Assembly: GCA_039720395.1 (NCBI GenBank)
Contig: CM077833.1
Location: forward strand, 16,367,133-16,431,132
Direction of reading: 5' to 3'
Length of the DNA stretch: 64,000 nucleotides
From: Liquidambar formosana
Taxonomy: Eukaryota; Streptophyta; Magnoliopsida; Saxifragales; Altingiaceae
Within the stretch, counting starts at the first letter, position 1; each line of letters starts with the position of its first letter. Below, one piece after another: positions 46,288 to 57,168 of the stretch. A program made the translations under genes and the position numbers. The notes beneath the pieces are model-generated. The model was given only the letters and a program-made list of their open reading frames with translations. It was not told where the DNA came from and made no database searches.

Positions 46288-46437
46288 GTGCACGGCTTGG
46301 CTTGGCTTGGCATATGGCACGGCTCGGCTTGAAGCATGGCTCGGCTCAGCTTGAAGCATAGCTTGGCTAGGCTTGGAGCATGGCTCGGCTTGGCTTATGT
46401 CAAGGCTTGGCTCAAAAAAAAAAAAAAAAAAAAAAAA
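46288..46437 (+). repeat. GGCTTGGCTTGG-type satellite-like tract with poly(A) in the copia leader
   Basis: Many variations of CTTGGCTTGG, CTCGGCTTG and GAAGCATGGCTCGG, roughly every 10-35 bp, ending in a run of 30 A (about 46408-46437). Non-coding. Confidence 0.75.
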
Positions 46438-47417
46438 ATCCACTGCGTGAATAGTGGATTTCCGTACAAGCTTTTGGGCTACTGTGTAATGTTCATTTTT
46501 TTGATATAAAGGTGAACATAAGGGTGAACAAAGTCAATGAGGACTATTAATATGGGTATGGCTATAACTTGAGCCGTCCATTTTATACCATGGACCCCAC
46601 AATTTTTTATGGTCATTTTTATTTATTTCCTTTATGGTCCCATGTGATAATACTTTTATATTTATTTCATGCACTGTTTTGGCCTAAAATAAAAGAAAAT
46701 TTCATTTTCTTTTTTAATTCATGCATATTAGTTAGCCTAATCAATTTACATAGTTTCGTATTATGTTTTATTATTGTGATTGGGTTATTAATTTTTGTAT
46801 AATGTGTCCTAGGCTTTATTGACCTTTAAACCTTTTCCATAGATGGGAATATGGTTATTCCTCCATTCATTTAACACAATTTTTATTCTTTATTATTTAT
46901 TGTGTGAATGGTTTATATATGAATGGAGGCTTGGCATTGGTATTTTGTTGTGCTCATGGTTGGTGTTATTTATTTATTTATTTTGTGGATGGATAAAGGC
47001 ACACGTCAAATATGTTGGTGAAGTGGCATCCCCATTTATTTTTTATTAGATTCTTTGTAATAGGGAATTTTGGATTTGTAATATTTGAGATGTATTATTT
47101 ATTCATGGCTTTGTAAGGGGATGTGTTTCATTTTCACCAATATGTTTTAGAGGTTGCCTTGACATGATGCACCAAAATACCAAGGGTTTCAAGTGGAGCC
47201 CGTGCCTAAATATTGTGGACACATGGATATATATGCATGATTTGATTTGTGGAATTAGAGAGATTAAGTCCTCTATTATTTTATTTCGAAATCAATTTGA
47301 TGTGTTGTTCTAGCTTACGTAGTGGGAGATGATTACTAGCCTCGTGAAATTTTCGATCTTGCTATGTAGGTGGGGACATCATAAGCTAATTGGGTTTTTG
47401 AGATAAAATTAAAATGT

Positions 47418-48290
47418 ATGCTAATGTCAACCCTGTGTAATGAATGTAGTGAAATGGCCTCTAAGAATGTTGTTATTGATGTCACTAAGGGAGAGAAATT
47501 AGATGGAACCAACTATGATATGTGGCATAGGAAAATCCGATACCTGCTTAATGAACAAGAAATCTTAGAGACTTTGACCAATTCTATGGTTGAACCTAAA
47601 AAGGGCCCAACACCGTTGTGATATGGAAGCCTATCAGGCTTGGGTTAAGAAAGATCGGTGTGCGCGCTTTACCATGCTTAGCAGCATGCACAACGATCTT
47701 ATTAGAGAGTTTGAGAACTCTTTCACTGCCCGAGACATGTGGGACCAACTGAAAGTTACATATGGTACTACATCTATTACTAGGTTGCGAGCTCTCACTT
47801 TGAAGTTTGAGCAGTATACTGCGGACCTTTCTATGCCTCAACATTTGAGGGCAATGTCTGCCATGATTCGAGATTTAAAGGCTGTTGGTAATGTCCTTAC
47901 CTATGAGCAGTAGGTTACAGCTGTTATACGCTCTTTGCCCAAGTCATAAGAGCAAATGAAGCTTGTCTTCACCTATAGTGAGAATATTAAGACTTTTGCT
48001 GATATATCTCGTCACCTTGAGTTAGAGGTGGAGTGCCTAGGGGCGCACCGTGGCACTCTTTTTGTCGCCTAAGGAGGGCAGCGCCAACCATCTGGGTCTA
48101 AGCGCAAGGGACAAGGGAATAGTGATAAGACATCTGGTAACCATGGGTCCAAGAAAGGCAATGTAGGAAAGCACCGTAGAGGCAAGCGCGGTGGGAAAAA
48201 GGACAAGTCCAAGACAAAGTGTTATAACTGTCAAAAGATGGGTCACTTTGCTAGTGAATGCACTGAGGCAAAGAAGGTAGACCTCTAACA
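47418..48290 (+). pseudogene. Copia gag remnant with zinc knuckle
   Basis: KLDGTNYDMWHRKIRYLL and an RDMWDQLKVTYGTTS block are typical of UBN2-type plant copia gag. A frame shift near 47615 and stops (47911, 47947, 48070) break it. A CCHC zinc knuckle CYNCQKMGHFASEC lies at about 48220-48261. Gag would form the virus-like particle. Confidence 0.85.
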
Positions 48291-48339
48291 CAACTCTCTT
48301 AATACTTATGTTTATTCACTTATATTTGTTGCTCATTCT

Positions 48340-48845
48340 CTCCATAGTTGGATTGTAGACACAGGAGCAACCAGACATGTAGTCAGAGATGAAGTTGGGT
48401 TTGTAGATTACAGAAAGATATCTGCGAGAACAAAGTACGTTACTTTGGGTAATAGAACTCGAGAGGATGTTCTTGGTGTCTAATGTAATCTATTTTCAGT
48501 TGTTGTTTTGTTAGAACTTGGATTTATTTTTCTTTTTGATGTTACACAGTTGGACTTCTATTTAGATGGTAATTTGTATGGACATGGACATCTATCTAAT
48601 ATTTTTATGTTAGATTTGGATTTTTCTTCATACTTTTATGTGGCTTATGATGATAATGTTTTTGATTTTGTGAAATAGCATGCTAGACTTGAACACATAG
48701 GAAAAGATAAAATGGTTAGACTAGCTAGAGAAGGCTTATTGGGGTCTCTCGCTAAAGTGAGCCAACTTATGTGTGAGTGTTGTTTAGCAAGAAAAGCCTA
48801 TAGGAAGCCTTTTAGGAAGGCACCTAGGGATCATATCCTTTAGAC
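48340..48845 (+). pseudogene. Copia protease and GAG-pre-integrase remnant
   Basis: WIVDTGATRHVV (48350) holds the aspartic-protease DTGA motif. The GAG-pre-integrase zinc domain follows as HARLEHIGKDKMVRLA...CECCLARK (about 48680-48800) with its H/H/C/C ligands. The integrase catalytic core that should come next is absent: the sequence jumps to an RT-side piece at about 48870. Confidence 0.85.
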
Positions 48846-48869
48846 TTAGTCCATTCTAACATTGGTGAA

Positions 48870-49905
48870 GTGAAGAAAGATCTTGAACTTTATGAGTTAT
48901 AAGAATCTGAGGGAAGTTATACTATCTTTAGGCGAAGGTGGGGAATTAGAAACTCGTCCTGAAATCGCCAAAGATAGTGAGAGTAACTTGCCTCCTAGTG
49001 GGAGTGTACCAGTTAGTGGGAGTGTACCACTAGAAATTGGCTCATAAGGGTCTCAGTTACGTAGAAACGAACGTAGAGTAATTCCTCATCGTCGTTTTGA
49101 GATTGAAGGGGAATCCTTTATGTGTGCTCCGTTGGACCCTAATGATATTGATGAGCCTGCTTCTTATGAAAAAGTTTTAGCTTTACCTAACTCTATAGAA
49201 TGGATAGGTGCTATGAAGGATTAAATGAATTTCATGGCTAAAATTCAAGTCTAAGAATTGGTCAATGGACAAGAGCGCAACGTATATTGCCTTAAATGTT
49301 CGATTTATGGCCTAAAGAAATCATTTCACAAATTAACGAGGAAAAGAAGAAAATAGAAACGGTTCCCTATGTGAGTGTAGTTGGTAGTTTGATGTACGCT
49401 ATGTTGTGTACTCGATTGAATATATGCTTTGTAGTAGGTGTGGTCATTCGTTACCAGATAACCCCCTGTTCATTAGGAAACAGTCAAGAGGATTTTCCGG
49501 GTTAATGGTGTGCAGTGGCTATTTCTTGGTATAGAAAGAAGCAGCCCTACATAGCTTTGTCCACGTTAGAGTTAGTGTATATTGCTTGTTCTGTGTGGCA
49601 ATACATGAGGCTGTTTGGTGAGGAGATTCTTCCAGTGTCTTGGGATCTCTGCTCTTGCAGATGAAGCCGTAATGATTTATATTGATAATATAGTAGCCTT
49701 AGTGTACACTAAGGATCCCAAATATCATGGAAGAACCAAACTCATAGACATTCGTTTTCACTGCATTTATGATATTGTTGCACGAGGGGAGGTGGTCCTA
49801 CAGTGTATCTCTACCAATAGGATGGTGGATGATCTTCTTACCAAAGCCATTGCTAGAGATGCATTTCAGATCCATAGGAGAAATATGGGACTTCGTAGGC
49901 TTTGA
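48870..49905 (+). pseudogene. Copia RT and RNase H remnants
   Basis: Short pieces in order: RRNERRVIPHRRFEIEGES, EPASYEKVLALPNSIEWIGAM (the usual RT N-terminal side, with a stop), then PYVSVVGSLMYAMLCTRLNICF (the connection before RNase H), AISWYRKKQPYIALSTLELVYIA (RNase H) and the C-terminal KHIDIR-equivalent TKLIDIRFHCIYD and MVDDLLTKAI. The YVDD active site is missing, so this copy cannot reverse transcribe. Confidence 0.85.
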
Positions 49906-50079
49906 TGTATTTTGGACACCGTATTGACTTTGATGTAATTAATTATTTGACATCTATGTTTATGAGTATCTTATGCATATGAGTTTATATTATGGCGTAA
50001 TTAATACTATAATCAAACACAATTTTATATTGATGTCACCAGGCTTAGATCGGCCCACTCACACGGGCGATCACCTTAG

Positions 50080-50396
50080 CGCTTAGATAGCGAGCAGGAT
50101 AAGACAATAATTTTGGCACTAAGAGAGTGAGCAAGATATAAATATTTTACTGGCGCTTGTAGAGCGAACAAAATATTATTTTTGGAAATGTCGCCTTAGT
50201 TGAGCTAAGATGAGACTTATTAAAGTCGCATGAAGTGATTCCACAACTTCATGAAGCCTGAATAGAGCCGAATGTGAGATCTTAGATAAGCGCTTGATAA
50301 GTGACTGGGTTAAGAAACTCAAGTTAGACGCTTGCATAGCGACTAGACTAAGATTCGTACGGCGTTTGAGTGTGATAGGCCCAAACCTAGTGGGAG
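50080..50396 (+). repeat. ~37-bp hairpin-bearing tandem array in the copia 3' non-coding region
   Basis: Units start at 50080, 50117, 50154, 50192, 50227, 50291, 50329 and 50363 (spacing 37, 37, 38, 35, 64, 38, 34). Five units open with a small hairpin motif: CGCTTAGATAGCGAGCA (50080), CACTAAGAGAGTGAGCA (50117), CGCTTGTAGAGCGAACA (50154), CGCTTGATAAGTGACTG (50291) and CGCTTGCATAGCGACTA (50329). The CGCT/AGCG stem becomes CACT/AGTG in the second, a paired change. Non-coding, between the pol remnants and the purine tract. Confidence 0.75.
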
Positions 50397-51005
50397 CTCC
50401 GCCGTAGCATACATATCATATTGTATGTGCTATAGACGGCCATTTAAAGGAATGGCTAGATAAATCCCTGCTCCAGCATTGTGTGAGCCCTAATAGATCA
50501 AATCGTGATCTATACTGTGCCCTTTGAACCTGGGACTATGCCATGAAATAAGGACTCAATGTAGCTACTTTAGCATGAAATCCAAGGGCCATGAAAAATA
50601 CGGTCCAACGGACCATGTCTAGGAAAGCGGTCAAGTCTAAATTGATTGACGTAAGTAGCTAGGGAAGATTGTTTGATATTGCACCCTTGTCTTGTAGCTC
50701 ATAGTCCGGACAGTTATGTCAAATTTATTTTGATATAATTATAAGTACGAGTACATTGTTCGAGGTTGAGCATGATTTTTTGGTTTATAACCATGAGGGG
50801 TTAAAATATGCTTGATATAGTGTGATAGAATAGCCTGGGGCATAGACGAGATTTTTCGAGTGATGTGCTACGTTAGTTAGATGGTGATTTAATGTAGCAC
50901 TCCTAACTTATACCTTCTCGTTAGGTCGCATGCTCTATTTTCTGTTTGAGAAGAGAATTGAAAATGAGATAGAGAAGAATCCATTTAGTGGACATGTTAC
51001 CCAAA

Positions 51006-51021
51006 GTGGACGAGTGGGAGA
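51006..51021 (+). promoter_or_regulatory. Polypurine tract of the copia element
   Basis: GTGGACGAGTGGGAGA directly abuts the 3' LTR start TGTTGG. It would prime plus-strand DNA synthesis. Confidence 0.75.
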
Positions 51022-51403
51022 TGTTGGTATTTGGATCGGGTTTTGACCTAACCCCCACAACCCATGGAGCGTCCACATGGGTTAGTTGGATTAAATGAGT
51101 TATGTCTGCTTGGGAACAGACATAAGATATACCTATATATATGTGAGTGTCTGTTGAAAACAAACGTTATGTAAAAATATTCCAGCCCTTTCTTCTCTTT
51201 GTTTCATCTTTCTGGCATCCATCACCATAGCCATTGAACTTGGAGTGTGGATATTATTGGAGAGACTCTGGTAGCCTTCTCCATTGACGAGTAGGTGCAT
51301 CTTCAAAGTTCGCGATTGCGTGGGACTTGTAATCCAAGTACAAAGATCCGATTTGTTTCCGCTGAGGTATTCCGTATACCCATATTCTTATAATAATCTT
51401 ACA
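51022..51403 (+). repeat. 3' LTR of the copia element
   Basis: Starts TGTTGGTATTTGG and ends AATCTTACA (382 bp). The last ~230 bp match the partial 5' LTR. Confidence 0.9.
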
Positions 51404-52344
51404 TAGTGGATATGCTGGTGTATCCAGTAGGTACCCATCACTCTGTCTCCAATCTGAAGTGAGAGTTTATAAAGTCTCCTATCATTTGGCAAAATTCTGG
51501 CTTTGTAAGCTTAATTTTTTAAAACTTTCTAGGGTATTGGTAAATGAATGCACAGGAGAGCTGCAGAAATGGATGGAGAAGACACGAGGACAAAACCACG
51601 TGTCGAAATTTGATCCACAAACACCAAGTACCTATAAGCACAGATTCTAACATATGAATTATCCAGACATCTCCTCTGCTTGACTAATTAAATCTGTACT
51701 AAACTATAGCAAATGTTCGCATCGTACCATCTAATTAAGTCATAGTAGAAACTACAGCTACTAAGCATTGAGTTGTGGTATCAAACAGATGCAATTTGAA
51801 TATGTAATTCAACTCATTGGCAAGTTTCTGTAGATTGGGTATCATCAAGCACCGGTTTGACGCCAACTGCGTCACCATGACTCCGAGCAACATGTAACTC
51901 CTGAAGAGACTGAACCATTTCCTTCATTGTTGGGCGTTTTAACCAGCCATTTTCCAAACAGTTCATTGCCAGCCTTGTGATCTTGTGTCCATCACAAGCA
52001 TCATATGCCAAATCTTTCTGAAGACTTGGGTGCACAAGAGAAAACTCCACCTGCATTAACTCTCCCTTGCCCAAGCAACGTAACCAGATATTCTTACGCT
52101 TTTCCTTGTCAACTCTGGCAGAGTACTTTTTCTTGGCCCAAAGATCCACCCAGGTACCCTCGGGTTTTTTCTTGTTAACAACTCTTTTTGCTACGAGACT
52201 TAGGAGAACAACACCATATGTGTAGATATCGCATGGTACTGACCATTCAACTGCCAAGAAAACATAAAGTCATTATTCAGTTTACCAGAACACACAAGAT
52301 GGTAATCATAGCTATCACCAAGCAATTTAATTTTGTACATATTA

Positions 52345-52523
52345 GGGCTTGTTTGGGTGTCCAAATGAAAACTAAACAATTTTAGTAGTATTGAAGGCAA
52401 AAATCCCTTACCTTAATTAGACTATTTAAAATTGTGGAGTCAAAGATGATGCATTTTTGCCTTCAATACTACGTAAAATAGACTGGAATTGTTTAATTTC
52501 CATTCGGACAACCAAACGGGCCT
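52345..52523. mobile_element. PIF/Harbinger-like MITE in a kinase intron
   Basis: Ends GGGCTTGTTTGG (52345) and CCAAACGGGCCT (ending 52523) are imperfect inverse complements, flanked by TTA (52342-52344 and 52524-52526). The inner arms TTTTAGTAGTATTGAAGGCA and TGCCTTCAATACTACG also pair. Non-coding. Confidence 0.7.
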
Positions 52524-53897
52524 TTAGAGTATAAAGCACTTCAGATGTGCGTCATTCCAGCCACTTGAGACCTTTACTTAAATGGAACGAAAACTGCCTA
52601 CAATATCCACTTTAAAGTGATATCTAAGATCCTACCACAACAGCCTTTGGATGCTAAAAGTAGTGTATGGCCCTAATGACCTTAAAGGACGAGAGAAGTT
52701 TTCTTGGAAAATCTATCCACAATTGCTCAGAAAAATGGTGCGTTGCATTACCCAGCATTGAAGGGGATGTTTTCATCTAAAACGCTGTGTTTTATTGAAG
52801 GGTAAATCTGTCATTTTCTTGCATAGTTAACTCTGTTTGGTTGACTGTTTCTGACAAGGGGTGTCACCGTGTCAGTGTATTTTCAAAAAATAGAGGGGGT
52901 GTAGCGTTTTTGTCAATAAATAGAGGAGGTGTAGTAGATGTAATTTATCCTATTTAAAAATACCATAAGAAAATAACATTTATGAGGACAATAATTTTTT
53001 TTTGATAATGGTAAAGAAATAATGACGATGCTAATAATGGTGACGATGATTCATATTAATTATCCTAGATACTCTTTCAAATAGAAAATTTACAATGAAC
53101 ATTAAGTTGACATACCTATAAGAAGGGAATGATGATCCAAGTAGCCAACGGTCCCGCGATTAAAGGGATCTGTTTTTATTTTATCACCCAAAATTCCACC
53201 ACTAAATGATCCAAACTCAAATAATCTAGGGTTGAAATCCTACAGTAACAGTAACATGAAATCCAGTGTGATCCAACGCGTAAAATGGTTACTAAAATAA
53301 CAAATCCAATGCATGCAAATAAACCAGGAAAAAAAACCAAAAATAAAAACCTCTGGAAAAAAAAGAAAAGGGAAAAACGAACCTGGTCGATCATTATGTG
53401 AGCTGCATCAATGTTGCGCAACATATATTCACGATCATGCAAAAAGTCAAGGAGGCGGGCAAATCCAAGTGCAACCTTGATTCTTTGAAGCCAGGTGAAC
53501 GTATCTAAAATGGTGAAAGGCTTCATTAAGCAATATAAAGTTATTCGGTTCCAAAAGTTATTGCAATTGCAAAGGTTTAATAAACTGGTCTCGGACAACC
53601 AGCTACTGCATTTGAATTAGAGTTTGATCTATATGACTGACTACATTAATTTTTGTACGCTATAATTTTTTAGTAGTGAAAGCTCTCAGAACATTATCAT
53701 TTTACAATATACTCACTAACATGAAAAACCCACTCACAATCATCCAGCAGTTGTGGTTCTTTTTTCACTTATCACTAGTCCATTAATTAGAGTTGATGCT
53801 TCCACAGAACAAATCAATACGCTCCCCAACCCACCCACCCCACCCCCACAAAAAAATAAAATTAAAAATAAAAATAAATAAATAAATAAATTTGGCC

Positions 53898-54301
53898 CCG
53901 TTTGGTTATACTTTTTAAGAGATCTTTTTTAAGAAGTAAAAATCATTTTTTACGTTTTTTGCTTTTTGCTTTGAAGTAGAAGCAATAAAAACAAAAGTGC
54001 GTTTGGTAAAATTGATTTCGTCAGTAGTTTTTGGATGTAATGAGAAACTTTACCGAATTATCGTTAGCCAAACAAAAGCCCACAACCTCTTTTGATCACA
54101 ACTTTTTCTAAATAAGGTCAAGTTCGTCCAAAGATAAAAATGACTTTTATAAGTAAATCTTTATTGCTTTTGTTTAAAATAAATTTTTTTTTTGCTTTTT
54201 AGAAGTCCTATTTATTTCCTCAAACCAAATAGTGTTTTTTGCTTTTACAACTTTTTGCTTTCAAAAGTAAAAAAGATCTTAAAATAAGTGTAACCAAACG
54301 G
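53898..54301. mobile_element. MITE in a kinase intron
   Basis: Terminal inverted repeats CCGTTTGGTTATACTT (53898) and AAGTGTAACCAAACGG (ending 54301), extended inward by AGATCTTTTTT and AAAAAAGATCTT. About 400 bp, AT-rich, non-coding, with T/A-rich GCTTTTTGCTTT words. Confidence 0.75.
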
Positions 54302-54933
54302 TAAAGAACTAAATGCAAAATGAATGAAACGTACAGGGGACAAAATCACTAAGAATACCTTTAGCTATTAGGTTATGTAAAGTATCGATCGGATTAAGAT
54401 CGTAAACAACGCCCAATGGCTTGCTATTCTGGCAGTACCCAATCAATTGAACCAAGTTTGGATGATCGTTCACACTTGGATGCTGCAAGAAATAATTTCA
54501 TCCTACGAAGAACAGTCAATCATTAGCCAATCAAAAATTAGGATCAAAATGATATTTACCAAGAAAAAGAAAAAAATCATATAAATGACATACTTTCAGA
54601 CGAGATTCCTTAGTGATTGAAGAACGACGCCTATAGATTGCATGATCTGCCCAGATCTTCACTGTCACCTCTTTAGCCTTCCGTGTGATTTAGGGCATTC
54701 GGAATTTTTCCTCGGTACAGCTTGCCGTATTGGGTGTTCCCAAGGAAGTTTTTTTCGCTGAAATCTTCAGTGAACAGTTTCAAGTCCTCAGATGAATATG
54801 AAATTGGATCCAGTTCTTGCGGACGACAGGTAGAAGAGGGCGGCCTCAGAGGAAATAAAGAAGTTGACATCGAGATTTCTCCACCGGCGGTCTCCGTGGA
54901 TTCCATTCCATTAAAATTTAGGGAAAACCTACA

Positions 54934-55086
54934 TTTTAAATGCACCGTGAAGTTAAGTGCGATGCATGACACATGAAAAAAGTTGGGATTGGAGAGTTGA
55001 GATTAGAGATAACCATTTCATGCCTAATCAATCTCAACTCTCTCCACGTGTCGCTCATCGCATGGTAACTTTACAGTGCATTTAAA
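54934..55086. mobile_element. Fold-back MITE covering the upstream region of the kinase gene
   Basis: Arms TTTTAAATGCACCGTGAAGT...GAGAGTTGAGATT and AATCTCAACTCTC...AACTTTACAGTGCATTTAAA are near-perfect inverse complements, giving a ~150-bp hairpin. TA dinucleotides flank it. It begins 28 bp upstream of the kinase start codon at 54906, and an alternative upstream in-frame ATG (54972) lies inside it. Confidence 0.82.
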
Positions 55087-55362
55087 GTAATTAAATGCAC
55101 CAAATCCAAATCCGAATCCAAAACACACGGCTAGAAGAAACAGAGGCCATTTATACGGGTATTTTCTTATTCCTTTTTCTTTGTTTTCTTGGGGACCAAA
55201 CGGAAGGTTAAAGGATTTTGGAACTAATTATATCGTATTTGCTATCTTTATGCCTTACTTCCTCTGTTGTATGCCCCAAAGGTGCTTCTATTTACACGGC
55301 ATTTTTGCTCTCCACAGGTATCGAGATAGCAAATACCCGTATTACTATACCTCATATATTGT

Positions 55363-55717
55363 AGGGTAAATTGCAAATAACCCTCTGAAGTACAAGGAGT
55401 TCAACAATAACCTTTTCATATTTTAATTTTACTAATGTGCTTCTTGTATGTTTTAATTTTTATCAATGTACTCCACCATTACTTGTCATTTATGAAAATT
55501 TACGGAAAATAGTCACATTCTACTCACGTGACACGGGTAATTGTCAAAAATATCTTTTCTCTCTCTCTCTCTCCCAACCCAAACCCCAATCGCATTAATA
55601 TCACCGTTGAGCTCAAATAAGTCCCAATTGAGCTCAGGAGGCACATTGGTAAAATTAAAACATAAAAGGGGTTATCTGTAAATCCCATACTTCAAGGGGT
55701 TATCTACAATTTACCCT
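55363..55717. mobile_element. MITE with AGGGTAAATTG ends
   Basis: Ends AGGGTAAATTGCAAATAACC and GGGGTTATCTACAATTTACCCT are inverse complements with few mismatches. It holds a CT tract (about 55556-55574). The flanking repeat ATATTGT/ATATTAT is only suggestive. 355 bp, non-coding. Confidence 0.75.
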
Positions 55718-56244
55718 ATATTATATGTATGTATGTAATCTTTTTAAAAACTCTTGTATGTCATACAATTAAAAATACTAGTTTATTTATTTATTTTTTA
55801 TAACAAACATATAGTTCACGTATTTATTCCATTCCGTATTATTTATATGTTAAAATACTTTTAATTATTATACTAATGAGTCGAGTCACACTATAATCAT
55901 CGATAAATCACTGTCAATATATAAAATATTTTGATTTTTATCATTATTTTGTTAAATCAAGATATAATTAATAAGTTTTTTTTTTTTTTTAATTGTAATG
56001 TCCTATCTCTTTATATAATTTATTTGGATTTGTTAATGATTAGATGATTGTGTATTTATTATTTTGGAATACACACCTTGTTTCACATGATTTTAGGATC
56101 AAAATAAAGAATAATTTAGGGAATGAAAATGTGAAAATATATATAGATCAAAATTTACATACTTATTAAATTTTAGTAATCTTCTTAGCCAATTCCTCCA
56201 TTTCTAAGCAAAAGAATAAAAAATAAAACAAAATAAGATTAAAA

Positions 56245-56662
56245 AGATCCCAGGTTGCCCTCCACCCTTGATTGCAGAAGCTATGGCTATGAGATTCGCG
56301 GTTGGGTTTGTGAAGGATCTTGGCCTGAGTTTAGTGGTTCTAGAAGGAGACAATATGGAGGTTATTAGCTCTATAAACAAAAAGGATGATTCCCTTTCGC
56401 CGGTGAGGCTAATTATAGAGGATAAATGGGCAAAAGTCGGCAATTCTCGTTCCACCAAAATGGTTTTCACCTATGTTGGAAGACAAGGCAATAAAGCTGC
56501 CCATGGTTTAGCGCAACATGCTAGACTTGTGGTAGACACTGAAATCTGGATTGAGGAGGTTCCTAACTTTCTAAATGAATGTGTCCAAAGTGACTTACTT
56601 CATTGTACTGATTGATTTCGTATTTTTAATAAATCTTTTGATCGTTTCTTATAAAAAAAAAA
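56245..56662 (+). mobile_element. L1 3' end with RNase H domain
   Basis: Open frame 56268-56615 encodes the C-terminal RNase H-like domain of plant L1 ORF2: PPPLIAEAMAMRFAVGF (contains the AEA..AM..A helix), VVLEGDNMEVI (catalytic D), IIEDKW, FTYVGRQGNKAAHGLAQHA (H and A of the last motif). A 3' UTR and A10 (56653-56662) follow. It is 5'-truncated and isolated, though the frame is intact. It is related to the minus-strand fragment at 24450-24815. Confidence 0.8.
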
Positions 56663-56762
56663 GGGTAATTAATGATTCTTAGGACCAGCGTTTTGGCCAA
56701 ATGCGATACCCAAAATGCTTTTTTACTTTAATTCCCTTTTTTATGCAGAAAGGACTGCATGT

Positions 56763-56806
56763 TGGATGATTGTTTACACTTGGATGCTGCAAGAAATATA
56801 TTTCAT
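56763..56806 (-). pseudogene. Short duplicate of a kinase exon border
   Basis: About 44 bp (TGGATGATTGTTTACACTTG at its left end) match 54461-54504, the start of the second kinase exon (HPSVNDHP) with its acceptor, at about 90 percent identity. Surrounding DNA does not align, so only a scrap remains. Confidence 0.55.
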
Positions 56807-57168
56807 CAAGAGTTTATGAGTTTTAACATGTCATTAGGTTAACCATTATAAATGTTGGGGAAAAAAAATGAAGTTTTATTAGGGTACCCTTTGAAAATAT
56901 TATTAAAAAAAATTAAATAAATAATATGTGTACGTTATTTATGACAGTTATAATCTTTCACAAAAAAAATAAATAAATAAATAAATAAACATTACACTAT
57001 TGCAGGAGTTTGCTCTCGCTAGTTGTAATTCACAAGAGCGACAGGGTAATTGGACATGAAGTTCAAGCTTTTGATATTTTGACCCAAGTAAGAGACTCTT
57101 ACCAAAATATCAGTTTAATCATAATTTGGTCAATAAGTATTTAATAATTGACTCGTGCATTTTACAAG

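Larger units (their letters stand above)
45590..51403 (+). mobile_element. Ty1/copia retrotransposon, internally deleted and 5'-LTR-truncated
   Basis: A partial 5' LTR (45590-45818) and a full 3' LTR (51022-51403) match closely. Between them lie a primer-binding site, a long leader, gag with a zinc knuckle, a protease motif, a GAG-pre-integrase zinc domain, short RT pieces and the RNase H end. The integrase core and most of RT are missing. Gene order (protease, then integrase, then RT-RNase H) identifies the copia superfamily. Stops occur throughout, so it is non-autonomous. Confidence 0.9.
51814..54906 (-). pseudogene. Receptor-like cytoplasmic kinase family gene, probable pseudokinase with a frameshift
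   Basis: Exons 54906-54594, 54482-54359, 53504-53383, 53239-53116 and 52250-51814 (TGA at 51816-51814) have GT/AG borders. About 370 residues, no signal peptide or transmembrane segment, so it is cytoplasmic like RLCK-VII/PBL proteins. Kinase landmarks: start of the lobe ISYSSEDLKLFTEDFS, a loop LGNTQYGKLYRG (only one loop glycine conserved), VTVKIW (ATP-site lysine kept), NLVQLIGYC, then YMLRNIDAAHIMID where active kinases have HRDxK..N, LFEFGSF in place of DFG, and GTVGYLDHH for GTxGYxxPE. Catalytic HRD and DFG aspartates are thus missing. In exon 1 the frame is broken by one base between HTE and KEVTVKIW, with a TAA at about 54676. A non-catalytic scaffold is possible if that base is an error; otherwise it is a pseudogene. 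Confidence 0.75.
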
